From Bacteroidota bacterium (lineage in GTDB: Bacteria; Bacteroidota; Bacteroidia; Chitinophagales; Chitinophagaceae), in assembly GCA_028875875.1 (NCBI GenBank), contig JAGWUV010000003.1, forward strand, positions 62,001 to 126,000: DNA of 64,000 nt. The letters run 5' to 3'. Under the pieces are notes generated by a model. That model had not been told where the DNA came from and searched no databases. It saw only the letters and a program-made list of their open reading frames with translations. Both the position numbers and the translations under genes were made by a program. Below, in pieces: positions 37,401 through 45,141 of the stretch (position 1 is its first letter; the number at the start of each line of letters is the position of its first letter).

Positions 37401-37752
37401 TGAAAGAAATGCTATTGTACTGCCTTGGTACAAACACCTGGATCTGAACTTAGCACAGGATTTCTACATTAAATCCGGCAAGAACAGGCATACATTAAGA
37501 GTAACATTCGACCTGATCAATGTAGGTAACTTCCTGAACCAGAACTGGGGTATTGTGAAAACATTCAGCAATACTTCATTCCTGAAATTTGAGGGAATTG
37601 CACAATCTGGTGCTAATGCAGGAAAACCAATGTTCTCCTTCCTGTACCAAGATCCTAAAAACCAAATTCCTTTGGTGAACAGTTACCAGGATAACACCAG
37701 TATCTTCTCTCGTTGGCAGGGACAAATTGGTGTTCGTTACCTGTTTAACTAA
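34471..37752 (+). CDS. Oar-like TonB-dependent outer-membrane receptor, copy 2
   Basis: 1093 residues. Signal peptide LRKLLLVVALFIGVASLVSA, carboxypeptidase-regulatory-like domain (VQGRVTDGKNPIAGAVVTAI), plug (QEIIGRSQIERLPTINRSLQ, QVNISPFDVRQGGFAGAGVN) and a barrel ending in GQIGVRYLFN. It shares layout and many motifs with the upstream gene (both have FxGP/SGxxPxVWxG-type and MSKHRGQYAERN / RNHRGQFAERN regions), so the pair arose by tandem duplication and then diverged in the extracellular loops. No SusD partner. Single ATG start at 34471. Ligand unknown. Confidence 0.93.
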   Translation: MLRKLLLVVALFIGVASLVSAQETTSDVQGRVTDGKNPIAGAVVTAIHQPTGTKYTTTTRKDGRYNLANMKIGGPYQITVSFLGFRTEQQDNIFLVLGQEFKADFSLTETSTELKTVEVKGIRQDKVFNTGHTGSQEIIGRSQIERLPTINRSLQDFTRLTPSSNGLSFGGMNSSYNNITVDGANFNNAFGLSSVLGGQTSSQPISLDAIEQIQVNISPFDVRQGGFAGAGVNTVTRSGTNQVKGSVYTYVRTPDLQGYNVRTNTIPKPSYTYNLRGASIGAPIIENKLFIFVSAEQERISQPATNFVAAKPGQSPVPGVISQAVADTLNALRNFLTQKYNYNPGEYQGYNYDTYSDKLTARLDWNVAKNSTLTLKYNYLKSYRDISASNSGAPNGNRQPSNTGLPFSGSGYRINNNFNIVIGELNTRFSNKVSNKLQVGYTALRDFRASLSGADFPLVDILNGLGQSYTAFGYEPFTYNNILSTNVFQFSDIATIYEGKHEITVGTQNYIKRFKNGFSPNYAGAYQFNTLTDFYNSAMNGAATAANYTLSYALNADGSFPFAYVGSNEFGLFAQDKWRAKDNLTITYGLRLDLPIFTNSFTANPYASQLAFRDGKTYDVGHKPNSNLLVSPRLGFNWDVFHDHKTQVRGGIGVFSGPPPFVWISNQASNNGVLFGSFYQAKTNPATGKPWVFSPDINAYRPSATAPNTSYNLVFTDPSFKYPQVMKFSAAVDHKLPGNIVATLEYTYSKDVNAVYFQNVNLPSTGTPLVGPDNRLRYSSSKIWSGAGGASVTNPNISSAILMSNTNKGYAYTLTAQLQRNVGNLNTSIAYTYSKAKNVNDGGSIAQSMWRDRPTYGDLNSDELGYAGYYQPHRVIAFAQYRFEYAKNYATSIGLVFEAATAGVGSYTYQGDLVNGGTGGNSSLIYIPKTQSDIVLVPVNTGGGTITDTRTPDIIWNQLNNFIQQDPYMSKHRGQYAERNAIVLPWYKHLDLNLAQDFYIKSGKNRHTLRVTFDLINVGNFLNQNWGIVKTFSNTSFLKFEGIAQSGANAGKPMFSFLYQDPKNQIPLVNSYQDNTSIFSRWQGQIGVRYLFN

Positions 37753-37771
37753 ATATAAATTTGATTCTAAT

Positions 37772-37806
37772 AAAAAAACGCTTCAGGTTGCCTGAAGCGT
37801 TTTTTT
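37772..37806. terminator. Bidirectional terminator between receptor copy 2 and esterase
   Basis: AAAAAAACGCTTCAGG with its exact complement (16 bp, 3-nt loop), A and T runs outside, between convergent genes. Confidence 0.93.
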
Positions 37807-37818
37807 ATCATAAGATAT

Positions 37819-38634
37819 TTACTTTCCCCAACCCCATTTTAAAAATGCAGGCAAGGCCTTTGCCCATGTTTTCACATCATGCTTCCCATCCGGAATTTCG
37901 AGGTAAGCTATATGTTCATCGGTATATCCTTTTGCTTTCAGCTCAACTATCAGATCTAAAGTATCATCAATGCTATCAATAATACCATTGTTATTGCGGT
38001 CCGCAGTTTCATCCATCAACCCGCATTCAAAGAAGAACTTCATCCAGGGATAAAAATTACCCTTACGTATTTGCAAATGCATTAGCCTGTCTTTTTCATC
38101 CTCATACCCTTCTTCATAATCTTTTCTTCGCCACCACAGGCTTCCTGAAAAAACACCTATTTTGTTGAATTCATTGGGGTGGTTCCAAACGGTATCCAGT
38201 GCTGAAAGGCCGCCCAACGAAAAACCGGCAAACGCTTTTTCTTTAAACGATGGAGCATGATACTTTTTTCGGATAAAAGGCAATAACTCGTCGAACAGGA
38301 ATTTATTATAAATACCGGCTTTATCCCCTCTTCCTTTGCAGTCGGCACTAAATGCGGTTCCATACTCCCTTTTACGTTCAATGCCACAGTGTATCCCTAC
38401 ACAAAGCAGCGGCTCTATCTCATTATCATCGATTAATGAAGCAAGCATTTCACTGAAGGGCATGTTGATTAAATCCTGCCCATCATTCAATAACAACAAA
38501 CTGCTTTGCTCAGGATTGGAAAAGGAAGAAGGCAAGTAAGCATCGATCACCACCTCTCTTTCCAGGTAACCTGAATACACAACAAACTGCTCCGAGGTAA
38601 GTGTTTTCTGGGAAATGATCTGTGTTTCGGCCAT
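37819..38634 (-). CDS. Alpha/beta-hydrolase esterase (Fes/esterase D-like)
   Basis: 271 residues from the ATG at 38634; an upstream TTG gives a weak extension. Family: enterochelin-esterase-like alpha/beta hydrolases (COG2382/2819 type). Nucleophile elbow GFSLGGLSALDT with catalytic Ser; SLLLLNDGQDL near the start; His in PDGKHDVKTWAKAL near the end. No signal peptide, so cytoplasmic. It is divergent from an ATP-grasp ligase across 118 bp. Esterases of this kind occur beside ATP-grasp and GCS2 amidoligases in other genomes, which makes this probably part of one locus with the next two genes. Confidence 0.88.
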   Translation of the reverse strand: MAETQIISQKTLTSEQFVVYSGYLEREVVIDAYLPSSFSNPEQSSLLLLNDGQDLINMPFSEMLASLIDDNEIEPLLCVGIHCGIERKREYGTAFSADCKGRGDKAGIYNKFLFDELLPFIRKKYHAPSFKEKAFAGFSLGGLSALDTVWNHPNEFNKIGVFSGSLWWRRKDYEEGYEDEKDRLMHLQIRKGNFYPWMKFFFECGLMDETADRNNNGIIDSIDDTLDLIVELKAKGYTDEHIAYLEIPDGKHDVKTWAKALPAFLKWGWGK

Positions 38635-38752
38635 AACATAAAAATAACACAAAGGCCATTACTACATCATGTAATTATCTTTTCTTACCATAGTAAAATC
38701 TGTTATTCTTTCCATTAGTTTTCTTATATTGATAATCATTCAAATTAGGTTT

Positions 38753-39703
38753 ATGAAAAAAATCGGCATCCTGTTTGGCAAAGAAAGAAGCTTTCCAAAT
38801 GCCTTTGTAGATCGCATCAACAGTAAAAAAATAGAAGGGATCATTGCAGAGCCTGTATTGATAGACAAAGTATTGCAGGGAGCAGCCAGCGATTATGCTG
38901 TGATTGTAGATAGAATTAGCCATGATGTACCTTTTTACAGAGCCTATCTGAAAAACGCTGCTTTAAACGGTACTGCTGTGATCAACAATCCTTTTTGGTG
39001 GAGTGCAGACGAAAAATTTTTCAATAACTGCCTTGCCACTAAAATAAATGTACCCGTTCCCAGAACTGCTATATTGCCCTCCCGGGATATACCGGAAGAT
39101 ACTTCTGAAAAATCGTTTTCGAATCTTGCTTACCCGTTAGACTGGCAGACCATTTTTGATTATGTAGGCTTTCCTGCTTACATGAAACCCTTTGCTGGTG
39201 GCGGCTGGAAGCATGTTTTTAAATTACATAATATAGAAGAGTTCTTTGAAAAGCATGCTCAAACCGGGCAACTGGTTATGCTTTTACAGGAAGAGATCGT
39301 ATTTGAAGAATACTATCGCTGCTATTGTATTGGAGGGAAGCATGTACACATCATGCCTTATGAACCAAGGAACCCACACCATTTAAGGTATTCAGCCGAT
39401 TTTAAACCTTCGGAGGAAAAGTTAAAAGAGATGGAGCAGATTGTATTACGCATCAATCAATACCTTGGCTACGATTTTAATACCGTTGAGTTGGCCTTGA
39501 GAGACGGCGTTCCTTATGCGATTGATTTTTGTAACCCCGCACCGGATGCCGATGAAAATAGTGTTGGGCACAATAATTTTGAATGGGTGGTAGAAACGGC
39601 AGCTAATTTTGCCATTGAAAAAGCGCTGCAACATAAAGATGGTTCGGATAACTTAACGTGGGGTGAATTTATGAAACGAAGTATTTTACAACAAGCCTTA
39701 TAG
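38753..39703 (+). CDS. ATP-grasp amidoligase-like protein
   Basis: 316 residues from ATG 38753 (the earlier frame opening is a TTG). N-terminal alpha/beta domain beginning KKIGILFGKERSFPNAFVDR, then an ATP-grasp fold: phosphate-binding region YMKPFAGGGWKHVF, nucleotide-binding VMLLQEEIVFEEYYRCYCIG, and metal ligands in FNTVELALRDGVPYAIDFCN (Glu, Asp, Asn). Such enzymes activate a carboxylate with ATP and join it to an amine or thiol. The substrate is unknown. It lies 68 bp ahead of the GCS2-type ligase, on the same strand, and divergent from the esterase. Confidence 0.82.
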   Translation: MKKIGILFGKERSFPNAFVDRINSKKIEGIIAEPVLIDKVLQGAASDYAVIVDRISHDVPFYRAYLKNAALNGTAVINNPFWWSADEKFFNNCLATKINVPVPRTAILPSRDIPEDTSEKSFSNLAYPLDWQTIFDYVGFPAYMKPFAGGGWKHVFKLHNIEEFFEKHAQTGQLVMLLQEEIVFEEYYRCYCIGGKHVHIMPYEPRNPHHLRYSADFKPSEEKLKEMEQIVLRINQYLGYDFNTVELALRDGVPYAIDFCNPAPDADENSVGHNNFEWVVETAANFAIEKALQHKDGSDNLTWGEFMKRSILQQAL

Positions 39704-39771
39704 TAAGCATCATTTTCTTTAATATTACAAACGCAAAGTGTAAAAACTGAAAAGGCTCTCTAACAAAGCAT

Positions 39772-40881
39772 ATGTCTAGTTTAAACTATCGCCATTTTAC
39801 TTTAGGGATCGAAGAAGAATATATGGTTGTTGATCCGCAAACACGTGAGCTGAAAAGCCACGAACAGAAGATCGTTGCGGAAGGGCAAAAGATTTTGAAA
39901 GATAAAGTAAAGGCCGAAATGCACCAGGCCGTTGTAGAAGTAGGAACAGATATATGCCAGAATATTGATGAGGCTTTTAAAGATGTAGCATCCCTACGTG
40001 GCAATATTGCACAGATTGCAGGTGAACTAGGCTATTGGGTGGGAGCTTCGGGCACACACCCGTTCAGCCATTGGAACAGCCAACTGATCACAGATAATGT
40101 TCGCTATCACCAGATCGTAAACGAATTACAGGAGGCGGCCCGCAGTAACCTGATCTTCGGGTTGCATGTACACGTAGGAATGGAAGACCGGAAGATGGCC
40201 ATTCATATTGCCAATAGTGCCCGCTATTTCTTACCACATGTGTACGCTTTAAGCACCAATTCTCCTTTTTGGATAGGAAGAAAAACAGGATATAAATCTT
40301 ATCGCACTAAAGTATTTGATAAATTCCCGAGAACAGGTATTCCCGACTACTTCGACAGCATAGAATCGTATGATAATTTTGTTAACCTGCTTATCAAAAC
40401 CAATTGTATAGACAATGCAAAAAAAATATGGTGGGACCTTCGGGTGCATCCTTATTTCAATACGGTTGAGTTCAGGATTTGTGATGTTCCATTAAAAATA
40501 CAGGAAACAATTGCCATTGCTGCACTTTTTCAATGTATCTGCGCCAAACTCTATAAACTCCGCAGCCAGAATATGAATTTCATTATGTACCAGCGGGCTT
40601 TATTAAATGAAAATAAATGGCGTGCCAGCCGTTACGGCATTGAAGGGAGTATGATAGATTTTGGTAAAGAAACGGAAGTAGCCACCGTACAGCTGATTTA
40701 CGAACTATTAGACTTTATTGATGATGTAATTGATGAACTAGGTTGCAGGCATGCCATCAATTACATTACAACCATGCTTGAAAACGGAACAGGAGCCGAC
40801 AGGCAGCTTAAAGTTTTTGAAGAAACCAACAGCCTCATTAGCGTTGTTGATTATATCAATCGCCAGTTTTTAGCTGTTTAA
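39772..40881 (+). CDS. YbdK-type carboxylate-amine ligase (GCS2 family)
   Basis: 369 residues. Glutamate-cysteine-ligase type 2 family, related to E. coli YbdK, glutamine-synthetase-like fold. Visible: FTLGIEEEYMVVDPQTREL with the Glu cluster that binds metal, VVEVGTDIC, GLHVHVGMEDR, WDLRVHPYFNTVEFRICDVP. Makes an amide bond between a carboxylate such as glutamate and an amine at the cost of ATP. Only weak gamma-glutamylcysteine synthesis is known for YbdK itself, and the physiological product in Bacteroidota is unknown to me. The preceding ATP-grasp gene suggests two consecutive ligation steps. Confidence 0.93.
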   Translation: MSSLNYRHFTLGIEEEYMVVDPQTRELKSHEQKIVAEGQKILKDKVKAEMHQAVVEVGTDICQNIDEAFKDVASLRGNIAQIAGELGYWVGASGTHPFSHWNSQLITDNVRYHQIVNELQEAARSNLIFGLHVHVGMEDRKMAIHIANSARYFLPHVYALSTNSPFWIGRKTGYKSYRTKVFDKFPRTGIPDYFDSIESYDNFVNLLIKTNCIDNAKKIWWDLRVHPYFNTVEFRICDVPLKIQETIAIAALFQCICAKLYKLRSQNMNFIMYQRALLNENKWRASRYGIEGSMIDFGKETEVATVQLIYELLDFIDDVIDELGCRHAINYITTMLENGTGADRQLKVFEETNSLISVVDYINRQFLAV

Positions 40882-41037
40882 TTCATCCTGAAAAATTTAC
40901 AATTGATCTATTTTCCTTTCATTCCACTCATACTACATACTTCTTTTGAGTAATTTTATCGCGGAGCAATCACTGCCAGGCAACATTCATTCTAAGTAAG
41001 GTATCTACATTGCAAACTATAAGCTAAACCCGGCCAC

Positions 41038-41574
41038 TTGACAGAGTCTGATATTATCAAAGGTTGTATCAAGCAACAGCAGCATTGCCAGCGTATGCTA
41101 TTTGAGCAATATGCGGGTAAGTTTATGTCTGTATGTTTACGCTACGCCCAGGATGCTATGGAAGCTGAAGATATGTTGCAGGATGCTTTTGTAAGAATTT
41201 TCAATAATATTCACCAGTTTAAGTTTGAAGGATCTTTTGAAGGATGGATGCGAAGGGTTGTAGTAAACGTAGCACTTAAGCATCTTCAGAAGAAAAAACT
41301 CAAGTTTAATGAAATAAAGGAATCGCATTCCGATGCTGTTTCCTTGCAACCTTATGCTTATAATCACCTGGGAGAGGAAGATTTGATGAAACTGATTAAC
41401 CAGTTACCTGATGGATATAAGATTGTTTTCAACCTGAATGTGATCGAAGGGTATAGTCATGAAGAGATAGCACAAATGCTGAATATCCAGGCCAGTACCA
41501 GCCGCAGCCAGCTGGTTAAAGCAAGAAAAATGCTGCAACAACAAATATTACAATTACAAAAAATAGCTGTGTGA
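41038..41574 (+). CDS. ECF-type RNA polymerase sigma factor, TTG start
   Basis: 178 residues. Sigma region 2 (about 10-90: RMLFEQYAGKFMSVCLRYAQ, MEAEDMLQDAFVRIFNNIHQ) and region 4 (about 120-170: IVFNLNVIEGYSHEEIAQML, SRSQLVKARKML). It should direct RNA polymerase to extracytoplasmic-function promoters. The N-terminus TESDIIKGC matches this Bacteroidota subgroup only if TTG at 41038 is used; the next ATGs would remove part of region 2. The stop TGA overlaps the next gene's ATG (TGATG), a classic arrangement for coupling with a regulator of sigma activity. Confidence 0.93.
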   Translation: MTESDIIKGCIKQQQHCQRMLFEQYAGKFMSVCLRYAQDAMEAEDMLQDAFVRIFNNIHQFKFEGSFEGWMRRVVVNVALKHLQKKKLKFNEIKESHSDAVSLQPYAYNHLGEEDLMKLINQLPDGYKIVFNLNVIEGYSHEEIAQMLNIQASTSRSQLVKARKMLQQQILQLQKIAV

Positions 41575-43028
41575 TGACAGACAAGTTATTTGACAGTTTT
41601 GTGAGAGATAAACTGGAGCAACACTCCTCTCCTGTTCCCGATGGGTTATGGGAGAAAATAATTAATGAAAAGGAGCGAAAGCCAAAAATTTTCTGGTGGA
41701 CGCAACCGGGCTTTTACGCAGCGGCAGCAGGAGTAATACTTATGCTGAGTGGCTATTTCTTATTCAAACACATCTCAAAAAACAATACTAACATATCAAA
41801 TAATTCTACACTTTCTGTTCCTCAGCAAACTAATACCATAAGTAAAGCCCCGTTATCCCTGCAGGATAAAATTCAGGGTAACAATAACGGCATCTCAAAA
41901 AATTTATCCAATACAAGCACTAACAATAGTAGCGCAACATTCAAAATTGAAAACAACAGCACAGCCAAAGCCGATGCTGCTAAAAGTACCATATCATCCA
42001 ATGTAAAACGGGCCATCATTTCCGGTAACAGGAAAAGTAATTTCCATGCTGTTGAACGATCATCACAACAAAATATCATCCAACAGTTGAACGGACAGTT
42101 CTCTACCAATAAGACCATTAATAATGGTTTACAGGAAGAGAGCAATACCGAAATGCAGGAAAGCAAGGGCTTTGCAAAAGGTTCTGTTATGCTTTCACTT
42201 CGTTCTTTCGATATTAACAATGCCCTTATTCCCCCGATCAATTTAAGAAGGATCTTAGGTATAAATGATTGTCCGAGTGTAAATGGCAAGCAAAGGAACG
42301 ACTGGTATGTGGAACTGTATGCCTCACCCGATTACAGCATGAAGACGATTACGGGGAATGGCGCCAGTGCCACCTATCTTCAAAAGAAAGACAGCACTGA
42401 AAACCCTGCTGTTGGATTCACAGCTGGTGTCCGTATTACAAAAACGATCGGGGATCATTTGTTTTTAAAAGCGGGTGTTCAGTATGCACAGATCAATGAA
42501 AAATTTGCACAACGCCTGGAGAATGAAAGAAAAACAACAACGGTGATCGTTACCCGAACCATCTCCCGTCCGCAAGGCGATACCACCATTACTGATACTT
42601 CATCGGTAACCCAGGTAGGTTATAAAGTGCTGCGGAACATTAACCATTATAAGAGCATTGAAATACCAGTATTGGTTGGCTATGAATTTGGAAAAGAAGA
42701 GGATGACTGGAAAGTAGCTGTTAACGGAGGTATAATTGTCAATGCATCTTCCTGGTACAATGGTATAACACTTGATACCAGCCTGAATGTAGTAACCATA
42801 GATTCGAAAGGAAGCAACGGTGTATTTCAAAAGAATACTAACCTGAGTTTCTACGGCAGTGTGCAGTTGATAAGGAAAATAAGCGATTATATAGACCTAT
42901 TCGCAGAGCCCTACTTCCGTTATAGCATGTACAATACATCGAGCAATTTTGGCTTTAGCCAGAAATTTAATACGATAGGTGTTTCACTGGGCACCCGTAT
43001 AAAATTGAACAGAAGGCAGCATTACTGA
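41574..43028 (+). CDS. Anti-sigma-like N-terminus joined to an outer-membrane-barrel-like domain
   Basis: 484 residues from the ATG at 41574. Residues 1-45 are cytoplasmic-like (TDKLFDSFVRDKLEQHSSPV), followed by one strong transmembrane helix (GFYAAAAGVILMLSGYFLF, about 47-65). About 170 residues are Asn/Ser/Thr-rich and likely disordered. From about 245 to the end there are amphipathic beta strands typical of PF13568 barrels (WYVELYASPDYSMKTI, GVQYAQINEKFAQRLE, IPVLVGYEFGKEEDDWKVAV). The position after an ECF sigma gene and the N-terminal layout fit an anti-sigma protein; the C-terminus fits an outer-membrane barrel. How both could be used in one chain is not clear. Confidence 0.8.
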   Translation: MTDKLFDSFVRDKLEQHSSPVPDGLWEKIINEKERKPKIFWWTQPGFYAAAAGVILMLSGYFLFKHISKNNTNISNNSTLSVPQQTNTISKAPLSLQDKIQGNNNGISKNLSNTSTNNSSATFKIENNSTAKADAAKSTISSNVKRAIISGNRKSNFHAVERSSQQNIIQQLNGQFSTNKTINNGLQEESNTEMQESKGFAKGSVMLSLRSFDINNALIPPINLRRILGINDCPSVNGKQRNDWYVELYASPDYSMKTITGNGASATYLQKKDSTENPAVGFTAGVRITKTIGDHLFLKAGVQYAQINEKFAQRLENERKTTTVIVTRTISRPQGDTTITDTSSVTQVGYKVLRNINHYKSIEIPVLVGYEFGKEEDDWKVAVNGGIIVNASSWYNGITLDTSLNVVTIDSKGSNGVFQKNTNLSFYGSVQLIRKISDYIDLFAEPYFRYSMYNTSSNFGFSQKFNTIGVSLGTRIKLNRRQHY

Positions 43029-43131
43029 ATGAGATAGTATCTCTATTAAAATGCTAAGGAATGCTGGCATGTTTAAATGATAAGATTACTAAGCTCAACT
43101 ATACATAAACTGAAAAACTAAAAATGAACGA

Positions 43132-44112
43132 ATGAAAAAAACTGCGGCAATATTGTTCTGTATTATATCGCTGGCGGCATGTAAAAAGGAGTTGTCTGAA
43201 CAGTTCTATGTTTACAATAATTCTCCGCTGAACGATACCACCTGGAATAACATGCCGTTATCGGACGCATTCATCGATTCAATTGAAGACCATATAGGCA
43301 TCCCCAACTTTTTTATTGATTCGGCAAATGCCTCAACAGCTACCCATTTAAATCTAAATGATAGTATTGAAGTAACCATACCTGCTAACAGTTGTACAAA
43401 AGATGGAAACTATATCATTCAAAACGGATTTATACAAGTACAACTTATTCCCTTATTAAAGCGTGGCGACTTTATACGTTTTCTGGTTCCTACAATAAAC
43501 AAAAAATATGTTTTAGAAAGTGCCGGCAATTTCTATTTACGATTAATAAAAGACGGACAGGAAGTTTACCCGGCACCAAACAATAGTATCACCATCAAAT
43601 GGCGTGATCCTGCTCCTAAAACAGGAATGAGTTATACCATCGGTTATCCTAATGGCAGAGATTCTCTATTTGCATGGCAACCACTTTATACTAACGGTGG
43701 TACTGTAACAATCTGGGATTCTACCGGCCAGGGAGTTAACAAGAAAGGCTACCTTTTACAAACACCTTATACTGATTGGATCGGCGCAATGAAAGCAGTT
43801 GATACCACACAGGGACAAACACGGCTGAACGTTGTTTTACCACTGAACTATACGAATAAGAATACTATGGTATTTGCTGTATTCAACAACACGAAAACTG
43901 CTATTAAATTAGATCCCGATTTAAAATCTAGAACATTTTATGCTGCCAATATTCCATTGAATACACCGCTTACTTTGATTTCAATATCGCTAATGGATCA
44001 AACTTTTTACGTGGGACAACAATCTACCGTATTAACCAATGCCAACCCCGTTAATGTAACGCCTCAAAAAACAACATTAGGGAATTTGAATAACGTATTA
44101 GATAACCTATGA
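43132..44112 (+). CDS. Lipoprotein following the sigma operon
   Basis: 326 residues with lipobox KKTAAILFCIISLAACKKEL (Cys at about 17). The rest is beta-rich without a domain I recognise (LNLNDSIEVTIPANSCTKDG is reminiscent of carboxypeptidase-type or ZU5-type sandwich repeats found in surface proteins). It lies 103 bp after the sigma / barrel protein gene on the same strand and could belong to the same transcription unit. Function unknown. Confidence 0.75.
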   Translation: MKKTAAILFCIISLAACKKELSEQFYVYNNSPLNDTTWNNMPLSDAFIDSIEDHIGIPNFFIDSANASTATHLNLNDSIEVTIPANSCTKDGNYIIQNGFIQVQLIPLLKRGDFIRFLVPTINKKYVLESAGNFYLRLIKDGQEVYPAPNNSITIKWRDPAPKTGMSYTIGYPNGRDSLFAWQPLYTNGGTVTIWDSTGQGVNKKGYLLQTPYTDWIGAMKAVDTTQGQTRLNVVLPLNYTNKNTMVFAVFNNTKTAIKLDPDLKSRTFYAANIPLNTPLTLISISLMDQTFYVGQQSTVLTNANPVNVTPQKTTLGNLNNVLDNL

Positions 44113-44163
44113 GAACCGGTAAGTTAATTAGAATGATAGTTTAGCGAAAAACCGTAACAATAG

Positions 44164-45141
44164 TTATGGCTTTTCTTTTTGGAAATTGAATAAAGTAGCT
44201 GTAAAAATACCTCTCTCCCTTTTCTTAAAAACAACATCCCAGTTGCCTTTGTAACGCAGCACCCTCGGTACCAATAATCCATCAAAATGCATCATCTCTA
44301 CATCCATACTTACATCAAAGTCATAAACACCGGCTTTATAACTTAAAGAATAGCTGCGGGAAAGTACTTCGAAATTTTTCATATCAAACCTTGTGGTCAT
44401 ATCATCAACAACAATATCATCTCTTTTAAAGAAACCAAGATCTTCTTTAGGTTTGATAGAAAACACATAACATAACTGGCCATTATATTCTTGTATATCC
44501 AGTTTATAATCATACAGTTTTTGAGCATGCTGGTCGTAGAGATCAAGCTTATCACCGATGAAAGGAATACCGGGGATTTTTTTACCGGGATTGAAGAACA
44601 ACATTTTTAATTGCTCTTTATGTTTATCGATACCCGATTTAGCTGAAGTGCTCACAACATGGCCTTTCACAATATTATTCTCTCCACACACAGAACCTTT
44701 AGTAAAAAATAAGGAAGCATATAATTCAGGCGTAAGATAATTGTAGCGATGCTTTCTATCATAAAAATCACCTGTAGTTGATTCTTCCAAAACATCCATT
44801 GTTCGGCACCCATGTAACCTGTGCTGTATGGTTTTGCTGAATAATGAAGCTTTCACGCTGTTATTCTTATCCAGCATTTTAATATCGTTATAGGAAGAAA
44901 AACCAAGTACACGAAGATTACGAAAGGCTTTATAAAAAGTGGTATCCTCCTGTATTTGCAACAACAACTTTTTAAAATCGAAGTTGTTACGAACCATTAC
45001 CTCAGGCAATGTAATTTTTCTCCCATCAAAATTAATAATGGTATCAGTTGCCTTCACTGTAGTATTAGTATTAGCTGTTGCCTGGGCATATGATTGCACC
45101 ATGAAAACAAACGACAATAAAAAAACAGAAAGTACTTTCAT
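44164..45141 (-). CDS. Secreted protein of unknown function, coupled to def
   Basis: 325 residues; signal peptide KVLSVFLLSFVFMVQSYAQ. The body holds conserved-looking regions (FDGRKITLPEVMVRNNFDFK, RYNYLTPELYASLFFTKGSV, DDIVVDDMTTRFDMKNFEVL) but no domain that I can name. The ATG shares an A with the TAA of def (TAATG), so the two are translationally coupled. Last gene of the trmH-ubiA-ruvX-def unit. Confidence 0.75.
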   Translation of the reverse strand: MKVLSVFLLSFVFMVQSYAQATANTNTTVKATDTIINFDGRKITLPEVMVRNNFDFKKLLLQIQEDTTFYKAFRNLRVLGFSSYNDIKMLDKNNSVKASLFSKTIQHRLHGCRTMDVLEESTTGDFYDRKHRYNYLTPELYASLFFTKGSVCGENNIVKGHVVSTSAKSGIDKHKEQLKMLFFNPGKKIPGIPFIGDKLDLYDQHAQKLYDYKLDIQEYNGQLCYVFSIKPKEDLGFFKRDDIVVDDMTTRFDMKNFEVLSRSYSLSYKAGVYDFDVSMDVEMMHFDGLLVPRVLRYKGNWDVVFKKRERGIFTATLFNFQKEKP

